A DNA stretch of 64,000 bases from Heracleum sosnowskyi (lineage: Eukaryota; Streptophyta; Magnoliopsida; Apiales; Apiaceae): positions 139,119,970 through 139,183,969 of the forward strand of contig CM061236.1 of assembly GCA_030848705.1 (NCBI GenBank). Reading direction: 5' to 3'. The notes under the pieces are model-generated. The model saw nothing but the letters and a program-made list of their open reading frames with translations. It had not been told where the DNA came from and ran no database searches. The stretch's first letter is position 1. Each line of letters starts with the position of its first letter. Below are positions 1 through 11,444 of the stretch, piece after piece. Made by a program: the position numbers and the translations under genes.

Positions 1-148
1 AAATTTTTTAACAACTTGCAATGTTTTATAATAAATTATAGTTTTTAATTAGGCTGGAGAATCATCAACTTGCAAAATTCGTTCTCATAACAACTTGGCT
101 GCGCTTTTACACATTGCGCCCCTCTTGGTCCCGTGTCCGTGTATCACT

Positions 149-552
149 TAGACCATCTCCGATCCATAACACTCTAATAATGTAATTTTTATATTATTTT
201 AGTGTAAAAATTACATTATTCAAAATATCAACTCCAATTCATTTACACTATATCTTGCATTAAATGTCTAAAAAAATATATGATATTTTCACTTTTTCAA
301 AAGCAAGTACTTTAAATAGGGAATGAGAGAAATAAATTTATTTTTGTTAACAAACAAAATGATAATATAGAAATTATGAAAGACGCCTAATTTAGTGTAA
401 AAGTTACACCAAACGTATTTTTGACATCAAATTTGGTGTCTAATTATTCATTTGATGTAATTTTTACACTAATATAATGTTGAATTGAAGTGACTTTTAC
501 ACTATAAATTACACTATAATAACGTTATAGTGTTGCATTGAAGTTGCTCTTA
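149..552. mobile_element. MITE-like inverted-repeat element
   Basis: The ends are imperfect inverted repeats. The left end reads GACCATCTCCGATCC followed by a run rich in TGTAATTTTTA, and the right end on the opposite strand reads AAGAGCAACTTCAATGC followed by similar TAGTGTAATTT sequence. The interior repeats 'tttagtgtaaaaattaca' in both orientations. No coding capacity is seen. The size and the CATCTCC/CAACTTC-type ends fit a plant Tourist- or hAT-like MITE, but no clean target duplication was found, so the superfamily is left open. Confidence 0.5.
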
Positions 553-1186
553 TCTATTTTGGATCTCGTCAAAATTTCTGTCGGGTCCGCCCAACCTAGC
601 CGACCTAGGGTTTGCTACAAAGAAAATCTGCTTATCATTTTACACATGTGCAGTTACGATTTTTATTTTTGACTAAAACTACAAATCATATTTTGACAAA
701 ACAACAAAAAGAAAAAGAAATTCATACATTTGTACCCTTTTATCGAAAACGAGAACAAAATATATATATGGATGAATATAATTTTTAACCCTTTTATAAT
801 TATACCGTGGATTTTCTAATTGTCCTTAATTATGACCTGCTGTAAGGAAGTGAAATTGGCTATTTTCCTCAACCTACATTTGTGTGGTACCATATGTTTT
901 TGTAGTTTCGTATATATCAAATCCACCTGCATAGCTGTTGTACGTGCGTCCGTATCAATTATTTGTTTTGATTAAAGCTTGTTTATTAATGTCGCTGCAT
1001 ATATACCTGGGTTACAGCCTCATAACAAATGGAAAGTTAAGTGGAATATATTTAATTGAAAGTGACGAAAAGAGAATAAGCTATTAAAAAAAAGTGATGA
1101 AAAGGGCTGCTTGCCGACACACGTCATAATTATCGAAAACTTCACTTATTTATCAGTAAGGTTTCGACATAACTTAATTATATTAA
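553..1186. other. AT-rich intergenic, no gene seen
   Basis: No ORF with protein-like composition, no RNA gene and no obvious repeat was recognised. Confidence 0.6.
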
Positions 1187-1856
1187 CTAGGCAATTTATC
1201 TGCGCTTTGTGCGGCTAATAAATTATTATTATTATTAAGTATTCAAATTCAATAGCGTTAAATTTTACTATTATTTTAAAAAAAGTTATAAGCTATTTTA
1301 AGACTTTTTCAGGAAAAAAATTGTTTCATAATGATCTGCATGAACTTTAGTTGAAAAACCACTCTCATTATAATCTAAAATTTTAATAATCTCAAAAAAA
1401 AATCATAAACGTGAAATATACTAATCACAATGAACGTAAATCTTTACGACTTAAAATTGTAATATTAAATATATCAAACAACGTTCTTAAAAGCCGACAC
1501 CCCTCTCATAAAATAAATGCTTGGTAGTTTATTCTGATTTAATCGTTAGAGAAAAGGATCGGGTTAATTCAGTTTAATCAGGTTAGTTACACTTTATGTG
1601 TAATTTCTTCATATATGAAAGAAAAAATTTGTCGATATCACCGGTATGCAAATTCTAAATATTAACCGAGAAATCTACATCATTCAATTAACTCATGATT
1701 CATTCACAGACACTAATAAAGGATTTCTCAAAAAGTTAAGAATGTATCCTATACTCACTCGAAAAGAAATTGCCGTTACCTTTTGATTAGGGAATAAAAA
1801 ATGACACGATATATTATAGTCCTCATTTTACCTAAAAAATCTTACTTTTGTATAGA
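1187..1856 (-). mobile_element. short non-autonomous Helitron
   Basis: Read on the minus strand it starts TCTATACAAAAGTAAG (from 1856) and ends in CTAG (1190-1187). A GC-rich near-hairpin (GCCGCACAAAGCGC, 1203-1216) lies just before the end. The base before TC is A and the base after CTAG is T, as expected for Helitron insertion into an AT dinucleotide. No helicase or Rep coding is present. The hairpin is damaged by one or two changes that look like C-to-T decay. Confidence 0.55.
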
Positions 1857-2159
1857 TAATTAATAATATATGTTTAACATAACAATTATAATGCTTAAAT
1901 AAAGTTTACTAAACATTTATATAAATCTATACTGTATTATTAAAGCCGAAACATTGAAAGTTTTGATTTTCGGTTAACGGTCGGTTTTTGGTTTTCGGTA
2001 CTTTTTCTAATTAATAAATTAATAATATAATCAAAATTCGGGAAAGTTTTATTTTACATTAATATTTCACTATATTTTACTACATAAAAATCAAATAATA
2101 TTGAAATCTAATCAAAAAAATGGAAATGTGCGATCTAATTTGTTTAAATTTAGGATACA

Positions 2160-2377
2160 CTACTACAAATATACTTCTTTCTTTTTAGGATAACGAAAGC
2201 TACTACAAATCAAATCATTAATGGAATTTTATTATTGTCAAGTTACCAAAATAGTAACTAGATGATTACTGCTACAAATATACTTCTTTATTTTTAGGAT
2301 AACGAAAGCTACTACAAATCAAATCTTTAATGGAATTGTATTATTGTCAAGTTACCAAAATATTAACTAGATGATTG
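2160..2377 (+). repeat. two-copy tandem duplication, about 109-bp unit
   Basis: The block around 'aggataacgaaagctactacaa' occurs at about 2187 and again at about 2296 with near identity. The same flanking text (ACAAATATACTTCTTT before it, GTTACCAAAATA after it) is present in both units. Confidence 0.8.
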
Positions 2378-3650
2378 ACTTTTACAATTAAAATATTTTT
2401 TTTCTAACAAAATCTACTTCTTTTCCAAAAATATCATTACAGTTATCTTTAAATTAAAACATATTAACTTTTATATTTGTTATTACTAAAATCTATGTTT
2501 TTCGAAAATATGAGGTGCAACCCTTACTTATTTATTTTAAAACATATTTTAATACTCTATTTAATATATAATAAAATAATATAAAAATAGTAACTAACTG
2601 ATTGCCTTTTATAATTAAAAAAAAATCTAACAAAATCAACTCATTTTTCAAAAATATCACGACAATTACCTTTAAATTAAAACATAATATCTTTTATATT
2701 TTTTATCACTAAAATCTCTATTTTCCAAAAATATGAGGTGTAATCCTTACTTATTTATTTTAAAATATATTTTAATACTCTATTTAATAAATAATAAAAT
2801 AATATTAACTAGCTGATTGCCTTTTATAATTAAAACATTTTTTTTCTAACAAAATCTACTTCTTTTCCAAAAATATCACGGGTAATTAACTTTAAATTAA
2901 AATATATTACATTTTATATTTGTTATCACTAAAATCTCTATTTTCCAAAAATATCAAGTGCAACTCTTACTTATATATTTTAAATATTATTTTAATACTT
3001 TTAATTATTTTAAAAAAACTTACCTATTTTAACAAGTGAACATATTTGTTTTAACAAATACAATTAATATAATTAAAACACATCATCACTAAAATCCCTA
3101 TTTTCCAAAAATATGAGGTGCAATCCTTACTTATTTATTTTAAAACCTATTTTAATACTCTATTTAATAAATAATAAAATAATATAAAAATAGTAACTAG
3201 GTGATTGCCTTTTATAGTTAAAACATTTTTTTCTAACAAAATCTACTTTTTTCCAAAAATATCACAGGCAATTACCTTTAAATTAAAATATATTACATTT
3301 TATATTTGTTATCATTAAAATCTCTCTTTTCCAAAAATATCAAGTGCAACTTATATATTTTAAAACCTATTTTAATAATTTTAATTATTTAAAAAAACTT
3401 ACCTATTTTAACAAGTGAACGTATTTTTTTAACACATAAAATTAATATAATTAAAACACATCTAAAAATATTACGTGCAGTTACTTTTTTTTAATTAAAA
3501 CATGTAAAGTTTTATATTTGTCCTTATTAAAAAAACTTACTTATTTTAACATGTCAACATAATTTTTTAATAAATACAATTAATATAATTAAAACACTTC
3601 TAAAAATATCACGGTCAATTACTTTTTTTAATTAAAACATGTTAGATTTT
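2378..3650 (+). repeat. diverged direct-repeat array inside the Helitron
   Basis: Several copies recur of a block holding 'ctaacaaaatctacttc', 'ccaaaaatatcac', 'ctttaaattaaaa' and 'cttacttatttattttaaa', spaced about 220-450 bp apart, with indels between copies. Related text in the opposite orientation is found at 57690-58400. Confidence 0.7.
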
Positions 3651-3891
3651 CTATATGTCCTTATTATTAATATTATTTTATTATAAAATAATATTAATAA
3701 TACCTCATTTATCTTACTCGGCCTCATTTGTATTTTTTTTTTATATTTTTTTATGTTCTAATGAATATTTAAGTTTCTCATTTTATAATTTATCATATTA
3801 ATTTATACTTTTATTTTAAAATTTTCCATTCATATTAAATTTTTTATTTTATTATTTTTAAGGCTCGTGCCTTGCACGGGTTATATGCTAG

Positions 3892-4796
3892 TATTTAATA
3901 TATATTTAATAGGTATAATTAATAACTAATTCAGAAAGATCCTATTAAATGTAAGAATTTTTTTTAATAAAAATCCAAAAAAATGAAAACATAGAAAAAT
4001 GCTTTGTAAACTTTTGAAGGCCTATCCGGTCTCCGCTACATTACTATTATAATATGACCATTGTTACAGAAGAACCATCTTATATATAGAGAATCGGGAA
4101 TAACCATATATTCTATTATTGAATCTCATAAATAATTTTAATTTTTTACATAAAATATATAATCTGATTCTAACGTAGAATATTAGCATATACAAAATTT
4201 ATAAAAAAATTAACATTAAAATTTTGAATAAAAACATTGATTTTAAATTTGATTCTGCAGAATAATTTTGGATTGATTTGATTCTGCTGTAGAATCACTT
4301 CGGACTATTTGACTAATTTTCAATTAAATTTTTAAAAAATGAGTTTAATTTCTTTTTTTATTTAATAATTAAAATTTATAATTATATCTAACAAAAAATG
4401 TGATAAAAATATGTATTATGAATATTTATGTAATGGTTCTCTACCGAATTTTATATAAGAAGTTCTCTCTGGAATGTCACCGAGATAGGCACCAAGATAG
4501 GCAGAAGTTTGAGTTCAATTTTTAATGGGAAAAATTCGACAACAGAGGAAACAATCGAATTTGTAACGTCGAGTTAAAATTTTTTGACTCAAAATGATAA
4601 AACGTAAATCTAGTAGGAGGCAAATTTAAATTTTCACAAAAAAATTATAGAAAATAATACGATTGAAAACGATCAAATTTAGTCGAATTTATGCCATTGA
4701 ATTTAGTAATCAAATTTAATGTAAATGATTGTATGTACTAAATTTCACTTGCTCCGATTCAACAAAGAACTTGTGATCGGATTTATCTAAATTCAA
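3892..4796. other. AT-rich intergenic, no gene seen
   Basis: No coding, RNA or clear repeat signal was recognised. Confidence 0.6.
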
Positions 4797-5376
4797 CTAG
4801 CGTTTTACCTGTACTACGCACTCAAAGCACAATCTTAAATTTTTTAAATATTAAAGTTTTTAGAATAATTATAAATTAGTTATATAACATAACTCATATT
4901 AAATATTCAACGCATGAAATATTGATTGAACAAATATATAAAATGCAATCATCATAACAAAATAACATTCGAGAACAAAATATATTAAACACTCTTGTGT
5001 GGACGTTGAAACTCTAGAGTTTGAACTAATTTTACCACATTCGAGGCAAAGTAAATAGTATTGCTTTGAACTAAGTTTCAGTTGTTCAAAGATATAGTGA
5101 ATGTCTAAATTTTTCATGTGATGATTTTCAATTTTCTAAAATATTGATTTTCAATTTCTTCGTATGGCGAAGGTTTTAAATTTGTTAGAATGAATTTTAA
5201 ACGTACATTTAATATGCTATATTTTTAGAAATTTGTATTTAATATGCTATATTTTTAGGATTTTGTATTTAGTATGTAATTACCTTTGACCGCAAAGGTC
5301 GTCGTCAACATTTGCTGATATTGACTGCATCACTTCACAAAATTTTGGACTTCTTCACTTTAATTAATAATATAGA
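4797..5376 (-). mobile_element. short non-autonomous Helitron
   Basis: On the minus strand it runs from TCTATATTATTAATTAAAG (5376) to CTAG (4800-4797). A degenerate GTGCGTAGTAC hairpin lies about 12 bases before the end. It is flanked by A and T. Its last 100 bases closely resemble the 3' end of the element at 19441-21029 (shared 'gttttacc', 'ttaaattttttaaat', 'ataactcatatta'), so the two are the same family. The 72-codon reading frame inside is not protein-like. Confidence 0.6.
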
Positions 5377-6783
5377 TGGGTACCTTAAACCTAATAAAAT
5401 TATATATAATTATGGTATAGAGGATAAGAACAACATTTTCTAATAATTTGATTTATTAAACATGATGCCTCTTATTCGGGTTTGAGACGATTTTACCACA
5501 TTTGCATTTTTATGTATGATTAATGATACAGAGTTTTCTGGTTTACATGTTCGACACTGCAAACTCATAAATGATATATCGCCTCCATCTGCATTAAGAT
5601 TTTAAAAGTTTAACAATGAAAAATTGATGAGTTTAATGACTGCACCTAACTGATAACGAAATAAAGAAGAAGTAACGTACTGGTTAGCTATCTGAACGTA
5701 AGAGATTTGTAATATGCTTATATAGAACATTTTTTCAAGCTAATGTGAAGACATGTCTTATTAATAAATTGAAAGTACTTAAAAAGATGATGTATTTATT
5801 AACGTACAATTTTAAAAGTTAATTATCAATTAAAATAATTTAAAACTTTATGTTATTAATTGAATTTATATTGTTAATATTATTTTAAAACGGCCTGAAA
5901 AATAGTTTAGATGACCCTACATGTAATTTGTGTAATATAGGTTTAAATAATTTTTACATTGATAAATTTAATTTTTAATACTTTATCATATTTTGTACTA
6001 AAATTAATTTATTTTACTTTCAAATTTTTATTTTTGTTTAAATTCAAAAGATTTATACTTACGTAGATGATGTGTTCGTTCAAGTTTTTTTTTTTAAACG
6101 TGTTCTTTCGATTATGATTTTAAAATTACATGTGAATTAAATAATTTAAAATTTTAAAGTTAGGATTAATTGCCCAGAATACCACATTTTGAGCTCAATT
6201 TTTCCAAAATACCCATTGGCAGGTGTAGTCGCCTAAAATACCCACGAAAGACGCCAATACCAGTGGCGTATCTTGTGTTTCATATATATAGTCTCTAGAT
6301 CTCTTTATAAAGCTCGAAATTGGTTGTATTGTGTAGTGGGCACTGTCTTGTTTATAGGATCCAACATAAGAAAGACACAAAAGGACTTTCTTTCTTTGCC
6401 AATATAAACTGAATGGGCTTTCGGATCAAAGCTTGTAGTACTTGCCTCACTGAAAGGGTGTTTTAGAGGCATAACTAAGCTTTACGCCTTAGTGAGTGCC
6501 GTATATGATGCTTAATACGCATTCACTTGTGGCGTACAAGTGTTGAGGATCTGTTACATCTCTGTCGTATTTGATCGATGCACGTTGTGGTGTGACGTAT
6601 ATGCAAGAGACAGCTGTAGATGTGGCGTTTCCAAGAGATACAACAATGACAACGGCGTTATAAAGGAATATGGTTCTTGTAGAGGCGTGTCATGTGGGTA
6701 TATAGGACGTAATTAGGTAATTAGGGCTTTCACGATTTCACCCTAAATTTAATTGAATCTAAATAGTATATTATTTTAAATCG
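5377..6783. other. intergenic, no gene seen
   Basis: The stretch is AT-rich to about 6160. From about 6160 to 6760 it has more balanced composition with phrases such as 'agaataccacatttt' and 'aaaatacccattgg', which may be a worn transposon end. No conserved protein motif was found. Confidence 0.4.
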
Positions 6784-6788
6784 ACATC

Positions 6789-7316
6789 TGATATGGACAG
6801 AAAAGTAATCCTAGAAATGTAATTAATGATGTATTAATTAGACCTAGATTGGTCTAAGAATACGGCCCGATAAACAAGGCCCGAAACCCTAATCATTTAT
6901 TAATTTCGTAATTAATAAATAGGGAAAATATACGGCTCATAAAATCATCAAAAAGTCTGCCTTCTACAAAGAAAGATCTGGAATCTAAATCAAAGGAAAT
7001 AACTAGTCACAATCCTTATCCTACGATAAGGAAAAGACTTGCCCACCAAGGAATATAATACTTATCCACCGTCAAGAAGTAGACTTATTCGCTAAGTCTC
7101 ACAAACATACCCTAAATACAAGGCTCCTAACGCCTATATAAAGGACCTGATCCTTCAATCAGAACTACGTTTTTGACTTGATTCTCAGCATTGATTGAGA
7201 TACGTAGGCATCTTGTAAGGACATATTTAGTCACGAAACACGAGAACAACCATTAAAGCTCGAAATCTCTTAAACCCTAGCAGTCAATTCACAAGTACGT
7301 ATTTTATTCCATAACA
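6789..7316 (+). repeat. 5' LTR of gypsy copy 1
   Basis: It begins TGATATGGACAG and ends TTCCATAACA. It matches 18312-18839 along its whole length at about 95% by eye. A TATA-like 'cctatataaagg' at about 7133-7144 would serve as the core promoter. Confidence 0.95.
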
Positions 7317-7318
7317 TT

Positions 7319-7336
7319 TGGCGCCGTCTATGGGAA
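7319..7336 (+). other. primer binding site
   Basis: TGGCGCCGTCTATGGGAA lies two bases after the 5' LTR end. The second copy has the matching site with small differences at 34715. The priming tRNA was not assigned. Confidence 0.75.
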
Positions 7337-7349
7337 GACAACATCAACC

Positions 7350-9988
7350 ATGGCAAACACACAAAGAACGACTCGAGATACTAAAACTTCTGAAAAGCTT
7401 CCTCTCACCTCTAAGGCAGGTGCTCAAGGAAGCCAGCCACCGCCAATAACCACCACTAAAGGACCGGAAATTCCGATTTCGGTTGAAGGGACGAATTCCC
7501 TACAAATGGTCATTCATGGACCTGATCCACAAGAGACCACTCTCCAGCAACCAATCACAACCTCCCCCCCGCTCGTGAATGCACCACGTGGCTTTCAACT
7601 TCACACCACGGATCTCCCCCAATACGCAACTCAAACTCTAGGGATGCCAACCTATGGTATGCCACCTCGACCCACGGTGGGCAGCGGTGGTATCAATCCA
7701 AACTACCATGAAGCATATGTTCCCCCTTACATTCAAGGTCTGGGACCCCAAAACCAACAACCTCAAACTCGGCAGACCCCCTTGATTCAAGACTACTCAT
7801 GACCTTATACTGAGGATGATAATTACTCAACTGGAGAAGAGAGGGATGTTGCCCCAAGGAGAAGACGTTCTTCCCAAACGAATCTGGATCAACCCCAAAC
7901 TACTAAGAAAAGGATTGCAGCCCATGAGGCAGAGGCTGCAAGACTCAAGAAATTATTGGAAGAAGAAGAAACAGCAAAAGCACAAAGGGTCCCGGTGATT
8001 AATTTAGATCCGACATGGAGAAGAACCAAGAGGGCTGAAGTCCCAAGAAAAGATCCTAGTTTCTTGTTACCCCTAGGAGACCCTGATGATCCTACACCAC
8101 CTTTCACTCAGGACATCATGAAAGCCAGTATATCTAGAAAATTCAAGATGACAACCATCAAAGCTTATGATGGAACAAGAGATCCCGCAAATCACGTGAG
8201 AACTTTCTCTAATGCACTATTGTTGCAGCCAACCAATAATGCGGTTAAGTTCAGAGCTTTTCCACAAACCCTAGCGAGCATGACTCAACATTCGTACAGC
8301 CGTTTACCTCCCAATTCAATTGGATCCTTTAAGGAGCTGAACAAAGCGTTTATCAACCAATTTGTTAGTGAAAGGGTGCATGAGAAGAGTTCTGCATCGC
8401 TCATGGGAATCCAGCAAGGAAATAATGAAGCTTTAAGAGACTATATAAATCGATTCACTAGAGCGGCCCTGAAGGTAGACCCGAAAATTTTCGACACGAC
8501 ACGAAACGAAAATTTAGTGTTTGGGTTTCCATTTTTAGTACACGAACACGAAAGTACACGACCGAGATTTAGTGTCGGGTTTGGGTTTACCCTTCAAGTA
8601 CACGACACGACACGAAGTACACGAAATAAATAAATTAATTAATTAAATAAATTAATATATATATATATATGTAATATTTTTTAACATAATATAAAACTTT
8701 ATGTTCAATTTTAAGACATACCTTTAATTCACAAATATGAAGAACTATTATGCTATTCGGCTAAAAGTCAATTAAACAAAGTCAAAGAAATCTATTCGGC
8801 TAAATTAATCTATTCGGCTATTCTATATTTCTATTCCTCAATAAATAGTTTTATTTGAACTTTGAAGATGTATAATGTATTGTTAATTCTGGATTTCTGG
8901 TGACATGAACTGTTAAAGCATTTCGTGTACAGATTCGTGTTAATTTCGTTTCATTATCGGTTCGTTTCGTTTCGTGTAAACGAAAACTACACGAATAATC
9001 TCGTGTCGTTTCGTGTTTTTACCGTGTCGTGTTCATGTCTAGATTTTGGGTACACGAATTTATTTCGTGTCGTTTTCGGGTAGACGTTTCAGGTACACGA
9101 AAGTACACGACACGAAAGTACACGACACGAACGAATTGCCAGGTCTACCTGAAGGTCCCGGATCTGGAAGATAAAGTAGCTATGATAGCCCCGCAACAAG
9201 GAACCACTGATGATCACTTTAAGAGGTCCTTGGCAAAGCATCCACCCAAAAGCATGTTGAAACTCCAAGATAGAGCCGGAAAGTACATCAAGATTGAAGA
9301 AAGCATGATGAAATATGAACCCACTACTGGTGGAAGTGGAAATTCAAAGAAAAGAAAAGAAACCCAGGAATACGATGTTAAGGAAAAGTTTCCTAGAACA
9401 TCAAAGGATTCTGATTCTCCACCTAAGAAGAACAATTTTGGTCCAAGGTTCACGGAGTATGCAAGATTGAATACTCCCAAGAGCCAAATTCTGATGGAAA
9501 TAGCAAAAGAAGAAGATCTCCGATGACCGAAGCCACTAAGGACTGACTTGTCTAAAAGAAACCAGAACCAATTCTGTCGTTTCCACAAAGAAGTGGGTCA
9601 TGACACGGATGATTGCAGACAGCTGAAAGATGAGATTGAGTTTTTGATTCGAAGAGGAAAACTTAATAAGTTTACTAAAAATGGAAATCAAGGGAGTCAC
9701 AGAGGAAACTATGAAAGGAAGGATTATGATAAAAGGGACAATGATCAAGATCGTAATCCCAAACCCCGAGGCCCTGTCATCAACATGATATTTGGAGGAC
9801 CAACTACTGCTAGGTCCTCCCGAAACTCAAGGAAAGCTTATGCCCGAGAGGTATTGACTATGGTAGGAGAAGCACCAAAGCGTGCTAGAACAGAAATAGC
9901 AATAGGTTTCGATGATTCTGACTTAGAGGGAGTGAAATTTCCCCATAATGATCCCTTGGTCATCGTACATGTGATAGGAACAATGTGA
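7350..9988 (+). pseudogene. broken Tat-like gag plus start of protease
   Basis: This encodes a capsid/nucleocapsid polyprotein. The start MANTQRTTRDTKT matches the start of copy 2 gag at 34746. A proline/glutamine-rich N-terminal part is followed by the retrotransposon gag core (FSNALLLQPTNNAVKFRAFP, then RLPPNSIGSFKELNKAF). After the hAT insertion comes a zinc-knuckle-like CRFHKEVGHDTDDC. In-frame stops occur at 7800-7802 and 9524-9526. The hAT element interrupts codons after 8475, and the frame resumes correctly after it once the element and its duplicated target are subtracted. The frame then runs to 9988, just entering the protease region, where a large deletion begins. Not functional. 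Confidence 0.88.
8468..9155. mobile_element. hAT-like non-autonomous element in gag
   Basis: The element is 8476-9147 (672 bp). Its termini are TAGACCCG and, on the other strand, TAGACCTGGCAATTCG. The 8-bp target CCTGAAGG is duplicated at 8468-8475 and 9148-9155. The undisturbed site is visible in the second gypsy copy near 35905. The terminal regions are packed with short repeats of the type GTACACGACACGAA in both orientations. An 8-bp duplication and TAGACCTGGCAA-type ends fit hAT. No transposase is encoded. Confidence 0.85.
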
Positions 9989-9992
9989 TCCC

Positions 9993-11442
9993 TTGGTCAT
10001 CCCTTGGGTACTCTATTTTGATGGAGCATCAAAAACAAAATCAAGTGGAGCAGGCTTGGTGCTACAAAGTCCCGATGGATTCTTAATAGAGTATGCACTA
10101 AAGCTGGACTTCCCAACAACGAACAATGAAGCTGAGTACGATGCTCTCATAGCTGGCCTAAGGCTAGCTGGAGCCTTGAGAGTTAAGACTCTGAAAGTAT
10201 GTGGAGACTCGAGGTTAGTAGTTTCCCAGGTAAATGAAGAATTTGAAGCCAGAGATGAAGTCATGGCCAAGTATCTGAAACTTGCCAAGGCCATTATGAC
10301 TCAGTTCGATGAATGTTATGTGAAACACATTCCAAGGGAAGAAAATATGAAGGCTGACGCTTTGTCAAATTTTGCTTCTTCTGAAATTGAGAACTATGCA
10401 GGAAGTGTATACTTCCAAGTCTTGAAGACCCCTAGCATCAAAAGTTAATAGCACCCATTGACGTGGCTAGCTGTTGGATGGATCCCATCAAATCTCATAT
10501 GGAAACTGGTTTGTTACCTAACGATACTTCAGAAGCACGAAAGTTATATGTGAGGGCACTAAGGTATACCTGGATTGAGGGAATCTTACACAAAAAGTCT
10601 TTCATTGTCCCTTACTTGAAATGTTTGAGACCCTAGGAGGCAGAGTTGGCCCTAAGGGAAGTACATGATGGAATTTGTGAGAAGCACTTGGGGGGCAGGG
10701 CCCTTGCTCATAAAGTTACTCGTTTAGGTTTCTATTGGCCAAGCATACTTGCAGATGCTAAAAGTTATGTGAAGAAGTGTCAACGTTGCCAAAAGCATGC
10801 ACCAGTGGTTAGACAACCACCAGAAATGTTGACATCCATAAACTCACCTATTCCATTTGTCATGTGGGGAATGGATATACTTGGACCATTTCCAATGGCA
10901 AGTGCGCAGATAAATTTCTTGATAGTGGCAATCGACTACTTCACCAAGTTGATTGAGGCAAAACCTTTAGCCAAAATAACCACCAAGCAAGTAATGCAAT
11001 TATTCTGGGAGAATGTAATATGCAGATACGGGATTCCACGAATCTTGGTCACAGACAATGGAACTCAGTTCAACAACGAAGACTTCAAGAAATATTGTGA
11101 GGAGAATGATATTAAGCTACGTTTCACTTCTGTTGCTCATCCTCAAGCAAATGGGAAAGCTGAAGTGGCAAACCGAATTATCTTGGATGGACTAAAGAAA
11201 AGAGTTGAACGCTCTAGGAACACTTGGGTGGACGAATTACACCTCATACTGTGGGCATATCGTACTACTTGTAAAGTCACCACTGGAGCAACCCCGTTTC
11301 TGTAAGCATATGGAGCAAAAGCAGTGGTTCCAGTGGAGATTACTCACACAGCTCCAAGAGTTGAAGCTTATGAGCCAGAGATAAATGAAGAAGGCATGAG
11401 GCTGTCCTTAGATCTAATTGATGAAGTTAGAGATGAGGCAAA
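9993..11442 (+). pseudogene. RNase H and integrase remnant of gypsy copy 1
   Basis: RNase H (10008-10448) keeps its acidic sites in YFDGASK, NNEAEYDALI, CGDSRLVV and MKADALS. Integrase follows, with the HHCC finger (HDGICEKHLGG ... KKCQRCQKH), then the first catalytic aspartate in WGMDILGPF and the second in VTDNGTQF, and the glutamate shortly after AHPQANGKAE. Breaks include a frame change near 10445, TAG near 10634 and TAA at 11303-11305. The coding stops where Athila has inserted, at 'gatgaggcaaatg'; in copy 2 the same text continues 'ccaagatagttcagc'. Protease and reverse transcriptase, present in copy 2, are missing between 9988 and this block. Confidence 0.88.
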
Positions 11443-11444
11443 TG

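Larger units (their letters stand above)
1926..3891 (+). mobile_element. non-autonomous Helitron with internal repeats
   Basis: The 5' end is TCTATACTGTATTATTAAAG, a classic plant Helitron start. The 3' end is CTAG (3888-3891), preceded by the hairpin CTCGTGC-CTT-GCACGGG (3864-3880) and a short spacer. The insertion is flanked by A (1925) and T (3892). No protein is encoded. The interior is filled with direct repeats, annotated separately. Confidence 0.75.

Noticed and set aside
6195..6380. 61-codon minus-strand frame
   Set aside because: No conserved motif, no context, and the surrounding text looks like worn repeat.
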